Assembly: GCA_030429605.1 (NCBI GenBank)
Contig: JAUIEV010000004.1
Span: forward strand, 62,001-126,000
Direction: 5' to 3'
DNA from: Chlamydiia bacterium
GTDB taxonomy: Bacteria > Chlamydiota > Chlamydiia > Chlamydiales > Simkaniaceae
DNA: 64,000 nucleotides
Part shown: in pieces, positions 24,954 to 33,383 of the stretch
Numbering within the stretch: position 1 is the stretch's first letter
How the letters are laid out: the number at the start of each line of letters is the position of its first letter
Position numbers and translations under genes: made by a program
Notes under the pieces: model-generated
Database searches by the model: none
What the model was told of the DNA's origin: nothing
Seen by the model: only the letters and a program-made list of their open reading frames with translations

Positions 24954-27900
24954 TTATGCAGTCTCGTATCCGCTGCCTTGTACGGCACCTGTAATTCCGG
25001 CAAGACATCCTTCACGTGTGAGTGTTTGTGGAAGATCAAGTGAATTGAAGCATGTGTGCAATTCAAAAATATCACTGCTATCTTCTCGACATTTTATCTT
25101 CAGCTTTGTGCCAACAGGAAGCGTTTTGTTTCCGGTTATTGCAAAGACAAATTGTTTTAGCTGCTCTTCATCAGCACTTCGTACCCATTCTTGAACCCAC
25201 TCAAAGTGTTCGCTAGAAACTCCATGATTCGCCAGAGAAGCGAGAACACCTTCTTTTGAAACGGCTTGTCCTTGTACAGCTTCTGTAAATGCAGAAGCGC
25301 CACTAGTACGTAGCTTTCGTAAGAGCTCTTCTGAAGCTCCAGAACGAAAAGCTTGTCCTGCACGGACATAGCCCTCAAGTAAACCTTTTGCGTCTTCAAA
25401 CGCTTCCTCCGGCTCGCACCACATTACTTTTGCATATGCTTCTTCAGGTGTCGCTTCTTTTTCAGTAGATGTAGCTTGTGAAGAAGAGTCTGCAGCAGCG
25501 GCTTGTGAAGAAGAAGATGATGAGGCGGCAGCAGATGCTTGCTCAGAAAGGGATGGTTCTTCGAGCGCGTCTGGGTCAAGCTTCGAAAGAATGAGTCTTG
25601 CAACCAACCCAAGGTTTTTTTGATCATGTATAAAAGGTTTAGAAACTCCTATAAGAACTTCTTCGTCGGTAGTTGCCGCATCAGTCGCAGCGACAATTTC
25701 GAAAAAACTTACAGGAAACAAGTGGCCGGTTACCAAACGGTCACTTCTCTCTTCATTTCTTGCATCCATGCTAGAGAACAAGAAGCCCATCAGCTCAAGG
25801 ATATTCTCTTCGGGTTCGCTTTCCAACAGTGGAATTCCTAGCTCACCTCTTTGAATAAGATTTTGTTCTACAATTGCTTCGAAAAGGGTGGTTAAAAATT
25901 GTTTGGTAAGCCCTCCCAGGTCAGTTGCATGAGGTGCGTCCTGAAGCTCTATATGGTCTGGAAATCCGAATTGCTTGATAAGTTTTAAGAAATGAACTGG
26001 ATTTTCTTTCACTTGAGCATATGTAGTAGAAAATACGTTTCTATGAGGTCCTAAGAGTTCCGTTGTATCACTCGTTTCTTCTATGATGTGTGCAGCAGCA
26101 AGGGCTTCTCGTATAGCAGTGGACTCTCTCCAGTGTGCTTGGTTTTCTGCTGTTCTACGCATTGTTTCTGTAATAGGTCCTTGGCTCAAGAGGCGACGGA
26201 TGACTTCTACGCGACCTCTGTTTGAGGCGAGGCGTACAAGCTCTCCTCGAACACCATAGCTAATTGATCTTCCATATGAAAGAAGGGCTGAAACGATATC
26301 TGCATGTCCATATCGAGCGGCGAGAGTAAGTGCCCGCTCAAACGAATGTCTCGTTGTTGGCTCCCATCTTTGAAGAAAGCAGGTTACAAGGTCTAGCCTT
26401 CCTATTTGACAGCTTTGTTCAAGGCACTCTTGAAAGTAGAGGGGATTAATCGATGGGGACGACTCAAGAAGAGAAAGTGCCAGTTCCCAGTGGCCTTGCG
26501 TTATAAGTTGTTGTAGTGCTCTACCTTGAATATTTGGGGTTCCTGTGCTTTCTACGTCTTGAAGAAGTTGAAATGTCTCTGCAAGACCAAACCGTGCTGC
26601 AGTCACAAATAGAGAGCTTAAGAAAGGTTCAACTGGAAGGTCTGTGTTACGTATTGCACTTGCTACGAATGCGTCGTGATGATGTGCCATCGCTTTGTCG
26701 AGCATTTTTTGGATGTCTTCATGTATAAACTCTACACCTGCTTCTAGAAAACGGAACAGTAATGTGGTGTCCCCACTCGTTCCGAGCGCTTCTGCAAGTG
26801 TGGTTACACCGTGAGGAGTTAAGGTTTCTGCATCAATATGTTCAACAAATTCGGCGTGTCCTGCTGCAACGGCTCTCATTGCCGCTTGTTGGGTGCATGA
26901 AGCTAGCTCATCGCCTGGGTATATAACAGAATACACGCTCGCTATCGTAACAAAAGAGGCTTGTCGTCCATTTTCAGCTGCAAACTGAAGGTTTTGCTCA
27001 ACATCTTCAATGGGCATCCTACCTTTTATGGCTAGTATCTCCCGTAATAACGTCTTGTTTTCACCAAGAATACACGCTTCTAAGAGCTGAGTTACTTCAT
27101 CATCTGCTACTGCTCCGAGACTTGAAAAAAGATCCTCGTAGATCTTGACTTCTCCATTTTCGGCTGCACAGAGAGCTGCATCGAGGATATCTGATCTAGA
27201 AAAATCTTCTGCGCTCTTTAGATAAGTAACCACATCGTGACGGCCTGTTTCAGCTGCAGCATTGAGTGTAGCTTTTGGGCGCAATGTAAGTAATGAGAGA
27301 ACGCCTTCATTGTTCCCTTTAAGCGCTTCGTGGATAGCTTCGGCAAAGCATGAGGCAGATATATGTCCTTTTGAATAGTTAAAAAGCGCTTTTGCTTTTG
27401 CTAGATCTCCTGTCATTCCTGTTGTAACAAATGCATGTTCTAGGTCTTCTAGGCGTGCTGGGTGATCGTAGTGGTCTAGGAGAGTGATGATATCAGCAGG
27501 CACTTCATACATGAAGAGAAACGTTGATCCATCATTGAGTTGAGGACCCTCAGTTAACAATGTTCGTAGATTGTCCCAGTTGCTTGCTTCAAGGGCTGTT
27601 CGGCACGCATCTTCCATTTGGGTATCAGAAATTGTCCTTCCATCTGCAAAAAGCGCAGAGAGAACGCTGGCCTTAAAATCTCCTGCTGCTTCAATGATTA
27701 TATCTGCTAGGGCTTCTTCTGGGAGCGCTCTTCCCTCTGAGAGTAGGCGGTAAGTGACGTCATCATGTCCATGTATTGCTGCAGTGCGAACAAGTTCAGA
27801 GAGGGAGTCTTCAGAAATCGGCATGCCAAGTGCTAGAAACGCATTGAGCGCCTCTATATTCCCTTCAGACGCTGCAAAAAGAAGGCTTGATGGAGCGATT

Positions 27901-28082
27901 CGTGATGCCAAATCGGCTGGGGCACTCGATGTAGATGGCTCAGTCAGAGCAGCTAACGCTACTTCTGCGACTTTTGACTCAAATTCATTCCCAGAATGCA
28001 CAGAAAATCGTTCAGCTGTTACCCCTCCATCGATGGATATGCTTACAGTTTGACCATCTACTTGACTGCATGTAATACTCAT
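24954..28082 (-). CDS. Ankyrin-like repeat protein with C-terminal HECT ubiquitin-ligase domain
   Basis: 1042 residues; ATG at 28082 with AAAGGGGAAG just upstream. The N-terminal module (1-48) is shared with its two neighbours. About 60-665 holds many helical ankyrin-like units, for example RALTLAARYGHADIVSALLS and LVRLASNRGRVEVIRRLLSQ. The HECT domain follows: N-lobe mark DLGGLTKQFLTTLFE (721-735), a Ser/Ala-rich insertion (about 847-872), then C-lobe FVFAITGNKTLP, and FELHTCFNSLDLP with catalytic Cys 1011. The T-C-F-N-x-L-x-L-P motif is diagnostic of eukaryotic HECT E3 ligases, which take ubiquitin from E2 as a thioester. The likely role is as a secreted effector modifying host proteins; no Sec signal is seen. 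Confidence 0.85.
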   Translation of the reverse strand: MSITCSQVDGQTVSISIDGGVTAERFSVHSGNEFESKVAEVALAALTEPSTSSAPADLASRIAPSSLLFAASEGNIEALNAFLALGMPISEDSLSELVRTAAIHGHDDVTYRLLSEGRALPEEALADIIIEAAGDFKASVLSALFADGRTISDTQMEDACRTALEASNWDNLRTLLTEGPQLNDGSTFLFMYEVPADIITLLDHYDHPARLEDLEHAFVTTGMTGDLAKAKALFNYSKGHISASCFAEAIHEALKGNNEGVLSLLTLRPKATLNAAAETGRHDVVTYLKSAEDFSRSDILDAALCAAENGEVKIYEDLFSSLGAVADDEVTQLLEACILGENKTLLREILAIKGRMPIEDVEQNLQFAAENGRQASFVTIASVYSVIYPGDELASCTQQAAMRAVAAGHAEFVEHIDAETLTPHGVTTLAEALGTSGDTTLLFRFLEAGVEFIHEDIQKMLDKAMAHHHDAFVASAIRNTDLPVEPFLSSLFVTAARFGLAETFQLLQDVESTGTPNIQGRALQQLITQGHWELALSLLESSPSINPLYFQECLEQSCQIGRLDLVTCFLQRWEPTTRHSFERALTLAARYGHADIVSALLSYGRSISYGVRGELVRLASNRGRVEVIRRLLSQGPITETMRRTAENQAHWRESTAIREALAAAHIIEETSDTTELLGPHRNVFSTTYAQVKENPVHFLKLIKQFGFPDHIELQDAPHATDLGGLTKQFLTTLFEAIVEQNLIQRGELGIPLLESEPEENILELMGFLFSSMDARNEERSDRLVTGHLFPVSFFEIVAATDAATTDEEVLIGVSKPFIHDQKNLGLVARLILSKLDPDALEEPSLSEQASAAASSSSSSQAAAADSSSQATSTEKEATPEEAYAKVMWCEPEEAFEDAKGLLEGYVRAGQAFRSGASEELLRKLRTSGASAFTEAVQGQAVSKEGVLASLANHGVSSEHFEWVQEWVRSADEEQLKQFVFAITGNKTLPVGTKLKIKCREDSSDIFELHTCFNSLDLPQTLTREGCLAGITGAVQGSGYETA

Positions 28083-28232
28083 TTTCTTCCCCTTTCTCTC
28101 TCTCTTGCAACTATTATAACATTACAAAACTATAAAGTAAATTTTTTATTACTATGTTATTAAGGGGAAGGATACTGAGGTATGTGTATTTGTAAACTAT
28201 TTAAAATTAAGGAGTTGTGAATTATTTAGAGA

Positions 28233-28279
28233 GGCAATGTTCTCTAGATGGTACTCTCTTGTCCTAAAAGAACATTGCC
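28233..28279 (-). terminator. Hairpin after the second HECT gene
   Basis: Arms GGCAATGTTCT (28233-28243) and AGAACATTGCC (28269-28279) pair perfectly over 11 bases with a 25-base loop, 17 bases past the stop of the 28296-30701 gene. Possible intrinsic terminator without a clear T tract. Confidence 0.45.
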
Positions 28280-28295
28280 GCGCAATACGCCCTAT

Positions 28296-30701
28296 TTACG
28301 CTGTAGAATAACCTGGCATGCCTATCATACTGTTCAGCTCACGTTTAAACGCTTCTTTAGGCGTTATATCATCGTCACGCTCAAGATCTCCACTAGGGAG
28401 GTGGAGCGAATTAAAACACGTATGTATTTCAAACATAGGATGTGTTGTATTAAGTTGGCGGCGAATTGATATTTTTGTTCCTGGAGAAATGGTTTTTTTC
28501 CCGGTGATAGAAAGTAAGAATTTTTCAAGCCATGCGGTGTCTGCAGCTGCAATAGCCTCTTCAAGCCATGCGACTTGTTCTACGGGTACATCCCCGTCGA
28601 TAGTCAGCGCAGAGCGAACAGCTTCAGGTGATGCAGAAATCCCTTGAAGACGTGTCGATATGTCTTCAGGAGATTCAGCGCATACAAAGGCACGAAATGA
28701 ATCACTGCTTCCTTCAAGAAAAGCATTTGCAAGGGTAAAATACCTGCCAATCTCTTCTCTAGCAATATCTACAACTTGCTGGTTAATAGTTTTGACATTG
28801 CCAGCCTCATCTTCTTGATCTTCAAAGATCATCAATACGGCTGCTAAATTGTCTATATTACTTTGTTCTGAAGGGTCAAGTACAACTTTAGCATACATTT
28901 CAGCAGATGGATCACTTTGAAGAAGCGTTGCGAGGTCTCTCATTGCCTTTCCATCTGTAGAGGCAGCTACTATTTGTTTGAGCATTGCAAAAAAGAGAGG
29001 GGAAAAAAGTGTTCCAGTCAAGATGAGGTCACTTCTGGACATATTCAGAAGCTGAACACTCGAATAAAACCCTCCAAGAAGTGAAAGAGTCTCTTTCATA
29101 CGACGCTCTTTATCCTCACTTGTGAAAGGAACGCCTGAGTCTGTGACTTCGATAAGGCCATTTTCAGAAAGTGCAGCAATGAGTGTTGTAACAAATTGCT
29201 TTGTGACTCCACCAGCATCGACTGCAACTGGCTGGTCAGTCAGTTGAACACGAGTAGGAAATCCTTCGTCAGAAACCATTCTCAAGTATTTGAGAGGGTC
29301 GGCTTGTACATCATCTAGAGTGAGAGCAAAGACACCTGGTGGTGTATGCGAATCTGATGCAGATGAAGATGACGATGAAGAAGATGATGAAGAAGATGAT
29401 GATGAAGGAGGTACAGGAGCAGCAAGCCATCCCGAAACGGGTGTATCACTTAGAAGTGCCCTGATTGTGTCTACATCACCTCGTGCATTCGATAGAGCAG
29501 ACGATTGAACGGCACCCGTAATCGGGCCAAGCGCAAGGAGTCGGGCCAGGATGCCAACATCGCCATTTCGAGCCGATCGGATAATAGCCTCAGACCGAGC
29601 ATACGTATCCATACTTGGGTTTTTAGAAAGAAGGAATGTTAATAGCCCTTCATTCCGATTTCGAACCGCCTGAAGTATTGAACGCGATAAATCCGGAACT
29701 GACTCAGGATCAAGGCTATCTAATACCACTCGAACCACTTCTTCCCTATCATGCGTCGCTGCAAAAAGCGCACACGCCTCGAAGTCCCTTCCCGGACGCA
29801 CGTGTGGAAGCATTGATAAAGCAATATCATCTCTTCCAGCCTTTACAGCAGCGCTTACAGCAAAAGGCTCAATGCCTCGGCTACTCACAGTGCCTTCACG
29901 AAGGAGCATTTCTACTGTGCCAAATTGTCCTTCTGTACATGCAACATGAAGTGTTGTGCTTCCTACCACAATGCGATCGTTTGAAAGGAAAAAACGCAGT
30001 ACATTGTTTAATCCATTTTGAGCAGCAAATTTAAAAGCAGACAGCCTAAATCGTGGTTCTACAGAAAGCGATTTACTCATAAAAGATGGAACGAGATATA
30101 CCTGCTCGTAAGGAGATCTTCCCTCAAGCTGGGCTGTAGTGGTTCTGACTCCTCTACGAAGGGAAATTCGAGCATGCTGAGCAAGAGCCGATATGCCCTG
30201 ATAATTTCCACCTTCAAGCGCTGCATCTAGCAGTTGAAATCGTTGTTCTTCAGGTAGAACCCGGCGATAAAGAAGTGCTCTTAAAAGCTTTGGATCGGCT
30301 TGTCTTGCGCACTCGCGCGCTATTTCAAAAATATGAGTGTCGGGGATGTCTTTGAATTTGGCCGAAAATGCAGAGACTGCTTTCATATCACCGGCGCGTG
30401 CAGCATGGAGGCAGGCGTCTCCAAGGTCATTTGGAAAAAGAGTTGATTTCATTACGGTTACGACGAGGGCTAGGTAGTTCTCAGTTGTCGCTGCATGGGA
30501 TGCCACCGCACCATTGAGTACTCGGGCATGATCAATCGATGAAGATGAGGATGATCCTGGGTGAAGAATGCTGAGTGCTACTTCTGCAACCCGTTGCTCA
30601 AGTGGATTTTCACTTGTCGACGAATAGACTCCAACATGAGTCTCTCCAAAGTTTAATTCAACGGTATGCTCATTTGTTTGGTGAACGGTTATTCCTGACA
30701 C
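28296..30701 (-). CDS. Ankyrin-like repeat protein with C-terminal HECT ubiquitin-ligase domain, paralogue
   Basis: 801 residues from a GTG at 30701 with GGAG 7 bases upstream. Same architecture as its neighbour but shorter. The shared N-terminal module is 1-48. Ankyrin-like units (about 90-420) include LHVACTEGQFGTVEMLLREG. A 15-residue poly-Ser linker (about 433-447) is followed by the N-lobe mark DAGGVTKQFVTTLI (495-508). The C-lobe has KFLLSITGKKTISPGTKISI and FEIHTCFNSLHLP with catalytic Cys 762. The TCFNSLHLP signature is intact. Paralogy with the 24954 gene is visible over the HECT domain and N-terminus; the repeat regions differ, so the two probably recognise different targets. Confidence 0.85.
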   Translation of the reverse strand: MSGITVHQTNEHTVELNFGETHVGVYSSTSENPLEQRVAEVALSILHPGSSSSSSIDHARVLNGAVASHAATTENYLALVVTVMKSTLFPNDLGDACLHAARAGDMKAVSAFSAKFKDIPDTHIFEIARECARQADPKLLRALLYRRVLPEEQRFQLLDAALEGGNYQGISALAQHARISLRRGVRTTTAQLEGRSPYEQVYLVPSFMSKSLSVEPRFRLSAFKFAAQNGLNNVLRFFLSNDRIVVGSTTLHVACTEGQFGTVEMLLREGTVSSRGIEPFAVSAAVKAGRDDIALSMLPHVRPGRDFEACALFAATHDREEVVRVVLDSLDPESVPDLSRSILQAVRNRNEGLLTFLLSKNPSMDTYARSEAIIRSARNGDVGILARLLALGPITGAVQSSALSNARGDVDTIRALLSDTPVSGWLAAPVPPSSSSSSSSSSSSSSSASDSHTPPGVFALTLDDVQADPLKYLRMVSDEGFPTRVQLTDQPVAVDAGGVTKQFVTTLIAALSENGLIEVTDSGVPFTSEDKERRMKETLSLLGGFYSSVQLLNMSRSDLILTGTLFSPLFFAMLKQIVAASTDGKAMRDLATLLQSDPSAEMYAKVVLDPSEQSNIDNLAAVLMIFEDQEDEAGNVKTINQQVVDIAREEIGRYFTLANAFLEGSSDSFRAFVCAESPEDISTRLQGISASPEAVRSALTIDGDVPVEQVAWLEEAIAAADTAWLEKFLLSITGKKTISPGTKISIRRQLNTTHPMFEIHTCFNSLHLPSGDLERDDDITPKEAFKRELNSMIGMPGYSTA

Positions 30702-30847
30702 AGTTTCTCTCCTCTATGACAAAACAGTATAATTTTTATTATAAATATTATAAACCGTTCATGTATTAATTAACAGTATAAATTAATTTATTTAATTTGT
30801 TATTGTTGTATAAATTGAGAGGAGGTAAATCATTTAGGATGTCACAT

Positions 30848-32089
30848 TTAAGGGCGTATTGCAGAAAGAGGAGTCTTGATGTGTTTGGCTTTGTAACCTG
30901 CGTAGTCTTTGTCGACAAGGGTTGTCACGCTCATATCTGACCAGACATTCAGAGCAGTTTCAATCATATCGACCACCGCATAGAATGGGAGAATCTTTCC
31001 CATCGTAGTCAGTGGGACATCCATACTGATCAAAAATGCACTGCTGAGAAAGAAGCACCCCATCGGAACCCCGGCATTCCCAACTGCTGCGAAAACGGAC
31101 ATAAGCACCCAAAAGGCATAATCAAACGGAGTAAATACATGCCCATGGCTTCCTGCAACAAAGAGGACTGTTGTCAAGATGAACGCCGCACATCCGTTCA
31201 TATTAATCACGGTACAGACTGGGAGTGAAAAGCGGGCAACGTGAGGTGCTATATTCAACTTTTCTTCGGCTGTTTTCATGGCAACAGGTAGCGCTGTATT
31301 CGATGATTTTGTGAAAAAGGCAACAAGCAAAGGTTTATAGCTTTTTTGAATAATTCTTAAGGGGGAAAGGCCTCTCAGTTTAAGCAGAATCGGGATGACA
31401 ACAACACCTTGAAGGATGTTCGCTGAAACAACAACAAAAAGATACGCCCAGAGCTCATGAATACGTCCTCCCTGACTGCTTACTTCTTTGGTTAGCTGTG
31501 TCGTAAAAGCCCAAATTGCAACCGGCATAATATATGAAGAGAGCTCAGCTACTTTAAGAAAAAGGTTGAAAAGGGCTGAAAAACCGCTTCTTAAGACGTT
31601 TTTCTCTTTTTCAGGGAGAGAGTGTCCGACCAGTCCTAATAAGAACCCCAGAAAAACGAGAGAAATCACCTTGTTTTCTGAAAAAGCAACGGTAATATTT
31701 GAAGGAATAATATCAGTAACGAAATCTAAATAGGAGTGTGTGTTTGCTAGAGCTGTAGCGGCGGGATCGGTATTTGCTGAGATTGGATGAATAAGAAGAA
31801 ACAGAAAAAGCGCAACGAGAGAAGCTAAAATGGTTGTTAAAAAGGTGTAGGTAGCAACTCTTCTGCCAAGCTGTTTAATCGTGTCAATGTGTTCAATATT
31901 CAGGAGTGTTGAAACGACTGCTAAAAAAACGATGGGCGCGGCAAGCATTGAGAGAAAGTGCATGAAGAGTGTGGAGATGGTCGTTGCGAGGGTCGTCGTA
32001 AATGTATGCTCATATATTCCAAAAAAAATGCCGAGGGAAATGGATAATGCTAAAAAAATATATGATTGAAAATATGTTTTCATATGCAC
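30848..32089 (-). CDS. gltT: Dicarboxylate/amino acid:cation symporter (SDF/DAACS family)
   Basis: 413 residues with about eight to ten hydrophobic segments, normal for the sodium- or proton-coupled glutamate/aspartate/dicarboxylate symporters. Signature regions are KSSNTALPVAMKTAEEKL (the S-S-x-T-L-P-V hairpin), VINMNGCAAFILTTVLFVAG (normally N-M-D-G-T), and GNAGVPMGCFFLSS. N-M-N-G-C in place of N-M-D-G-T is notable and may alter ion or substrate choice. Codon 1 is GTG at 32089, with ATG two codons later (32083). Likely imports host glutamate, aspartate or a dicarboxylate. No operon partner. Confidence 0.88.
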   Translation of the reverse strand: MHMKTYFQSYIFLALSISLGIFFGIYEHTFTTTLATTISTLFMHFLSMLAAPIVFLAVVSTLLNIEHIDTIKQLGRRVATYTFLTTILASLVALFLFLLIHPISANTDPAATALANTHSYLDFVTDIIPSNITVAFSENKVISLVFLGFLLGLVGHSLPEKEKNVLRSGFSALFNLFLKVAELSSYIMPVAIWAFTTQLTKEVSSQGGRIHELWAYLFVVVSANILQGVVVIPILLKLRGLSPLRIIQKSYKPLLVAFFTKSSNTALPVAMKTAEEKLNIAPHVARFSLPVCTVINMNGCAAFILTTVLFVAGSHGHVFTPFDYAFWVLMSVFAAVGNAGVPMGCFFLSSAFLISMDVPLTTMGKILPFYAVVDMIETALNVWSDMSVTTLVDKDYAGYKAKHIKTPLSAIRP

Positions 32090-32314
32090 CGGTTAATATG
32101 TTTTTTTTGACGAGATTCGTAAATTGCTGAAGCGCTATGCTTCCCGTGTAAAAAGGTGGTAAAAGGTGAAAAATGGAGAGAAAACATGGAAGGTATTTTA
32201 CGCGTTGATTCCATTTTCATCAATCCTTTCAAATAGAACAAATTGAGGGAATACGTCTCTTTGGTGCTGACTTTTTTTCGGGCTCTATTGTATGCTCGTT
32301 ACTGAAAGGCGTCA

Positions 32315-33295
32315 GTGTATACGTATATTGCTGGCACACAGGTGAGACTCACAACCCATAAGGCTGGCACTATCTCTTCTATAGCATCGTTAAAAGAAAA
32401 GTTTTTACAACAAGGGCTTGGAGCATTCCTTATTGTGCTTGCTGCAAGTTGTTATGCGAGTGTTGCACTCATGGGAAAGTGGTTCATTAGTCAGGGGATG
32501 AATATGTCCTCTACACTTGCTATCCGCTTTGGTGGAGCCATGATTATTCTATGGCTTATTGTGATCTTTCGGCAAAAAAAAGTTAAAAACCGAGTCGGAC
32601 CCAGTGTATTAAGCTTTTTTGCAGATACAGCCCAGACGCTCCTATTTTTCGGTGCCGTCGCCAGGGTAGGCGTTTCTATGGCGGCTTTGATTTACTACAC
32701 CTTTCCTTTCTTTGTCTTTTTATTGCAAAAATTTGTGTGTAAGCAGCCAGCAAGTGGCAGACAGTGGGCTGCACTTGCCATATCTCTTGTTGGTGGTGTC
32801 CTCGCAATTAGTCCTTTTGACCAGTCTGTTGTCATTGACAATGCCTATTTGATTGGTGTCGCTGTAGGACTTGGTGGGGCTGTTGCATACTCATGCTTTT
32901 TGGTATTTGGATCAATGTATACAAGTGCTTGTGATGCTATTACTTGTGGAGCGCAGTTTACGACAGGGACCTTTCTAGGACTTATGGTGTTTTCTCTTTC
33001 AAATGGAGGATTTGTACTTCCAGAAACCTTTTTTCAGTGGTGTGGAAGCCTGTATGTTGTTGTTATAGGGACTGTTATACCACTCGTCTGCTTAATGAAG
33101 GGCATAAACTTGATCGGCGCAAATAAAGCCTCTCTTCTTTTTACCGTTGAGCCCATCGTAACCATTCTTTTAGCTGTCATGATTTTTAATGAGCGGTTTA
33201 CTTTCGTTCAGGTGATTGGGTGCGCTATTATTCTTTCTGCGACAGTATACATGCAGCGAGGTCCTAAAGGAGCAAGTGCTCCTGCACTACATTAA
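32315..33295 (+). CDS. EamA/DMT-family transporter
   Basis: 326 residues with ten hydrophobic segments after a roughly 34-residue polar leader. It contains two EamA-type halves; the second ends in LLFTVEPIVTILLAVMIFNERFT, a typical EamA feature (E-P and E-x-x). Reading from GTG at 32315 has AGG 5 bases upstream; later starts would shorten only the leader. A DMT-type permease (ytfF) follows recD in Chlamydia as far as I recall, so this could be the same gene separated from recD2 by the accessory region. The substrate is unknown; metabolites or amino acids are plausible. Confidence 0.82.
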   Translation: MYTYIAGTQVRLTTHKAGTISSIASLKEKFLQQGLGAFLIVLAASCYASVALMGKWFISQGMNMSSTLAIRFGGAMIILWLIVIFRQKKVKNRVGPSVLSFFADTAQTLLFFGAVARVGVSMAALIYYTFPFFVFLLQKFVCKQPASGRQWAALAISLVGGVLAISPFDQSVVIDNAYLIGVAVGLGGAVAYSCFLVFGSMYTSACDAITCGAQFTTGTFLGLMVFSLSNGGFVLPETFFQWCGSLYVVVIGTVIPLVCLMKGINLIGANKASLLFTVEPIVTILLAVMIFNERFTFVQVIGCAIILSATVYMQRGPKGASAPALH

Positions 33296-33383
33296 TTTGT
33301 TTTAATTCCATTAATGCAAACGGTTTATTTATTTAAATAATTATGCTACACTATTACTTGTAATTAATTTACGAGGAAGGGAA

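Noticed and set aside
25424-25627. Lys/His/Leu-rich minus-strand frame inside the first HECT gene
   Set aside because: It is a shifted reading of the Ser/Ala-rich repeat codons and lacks a start signal.
29290-29508. Asp/Glu-rich plus-strand frame opposite the poly-Ser linker
   Set aside because: It is the antisense reading of the serine codon run in the second HECT gene.
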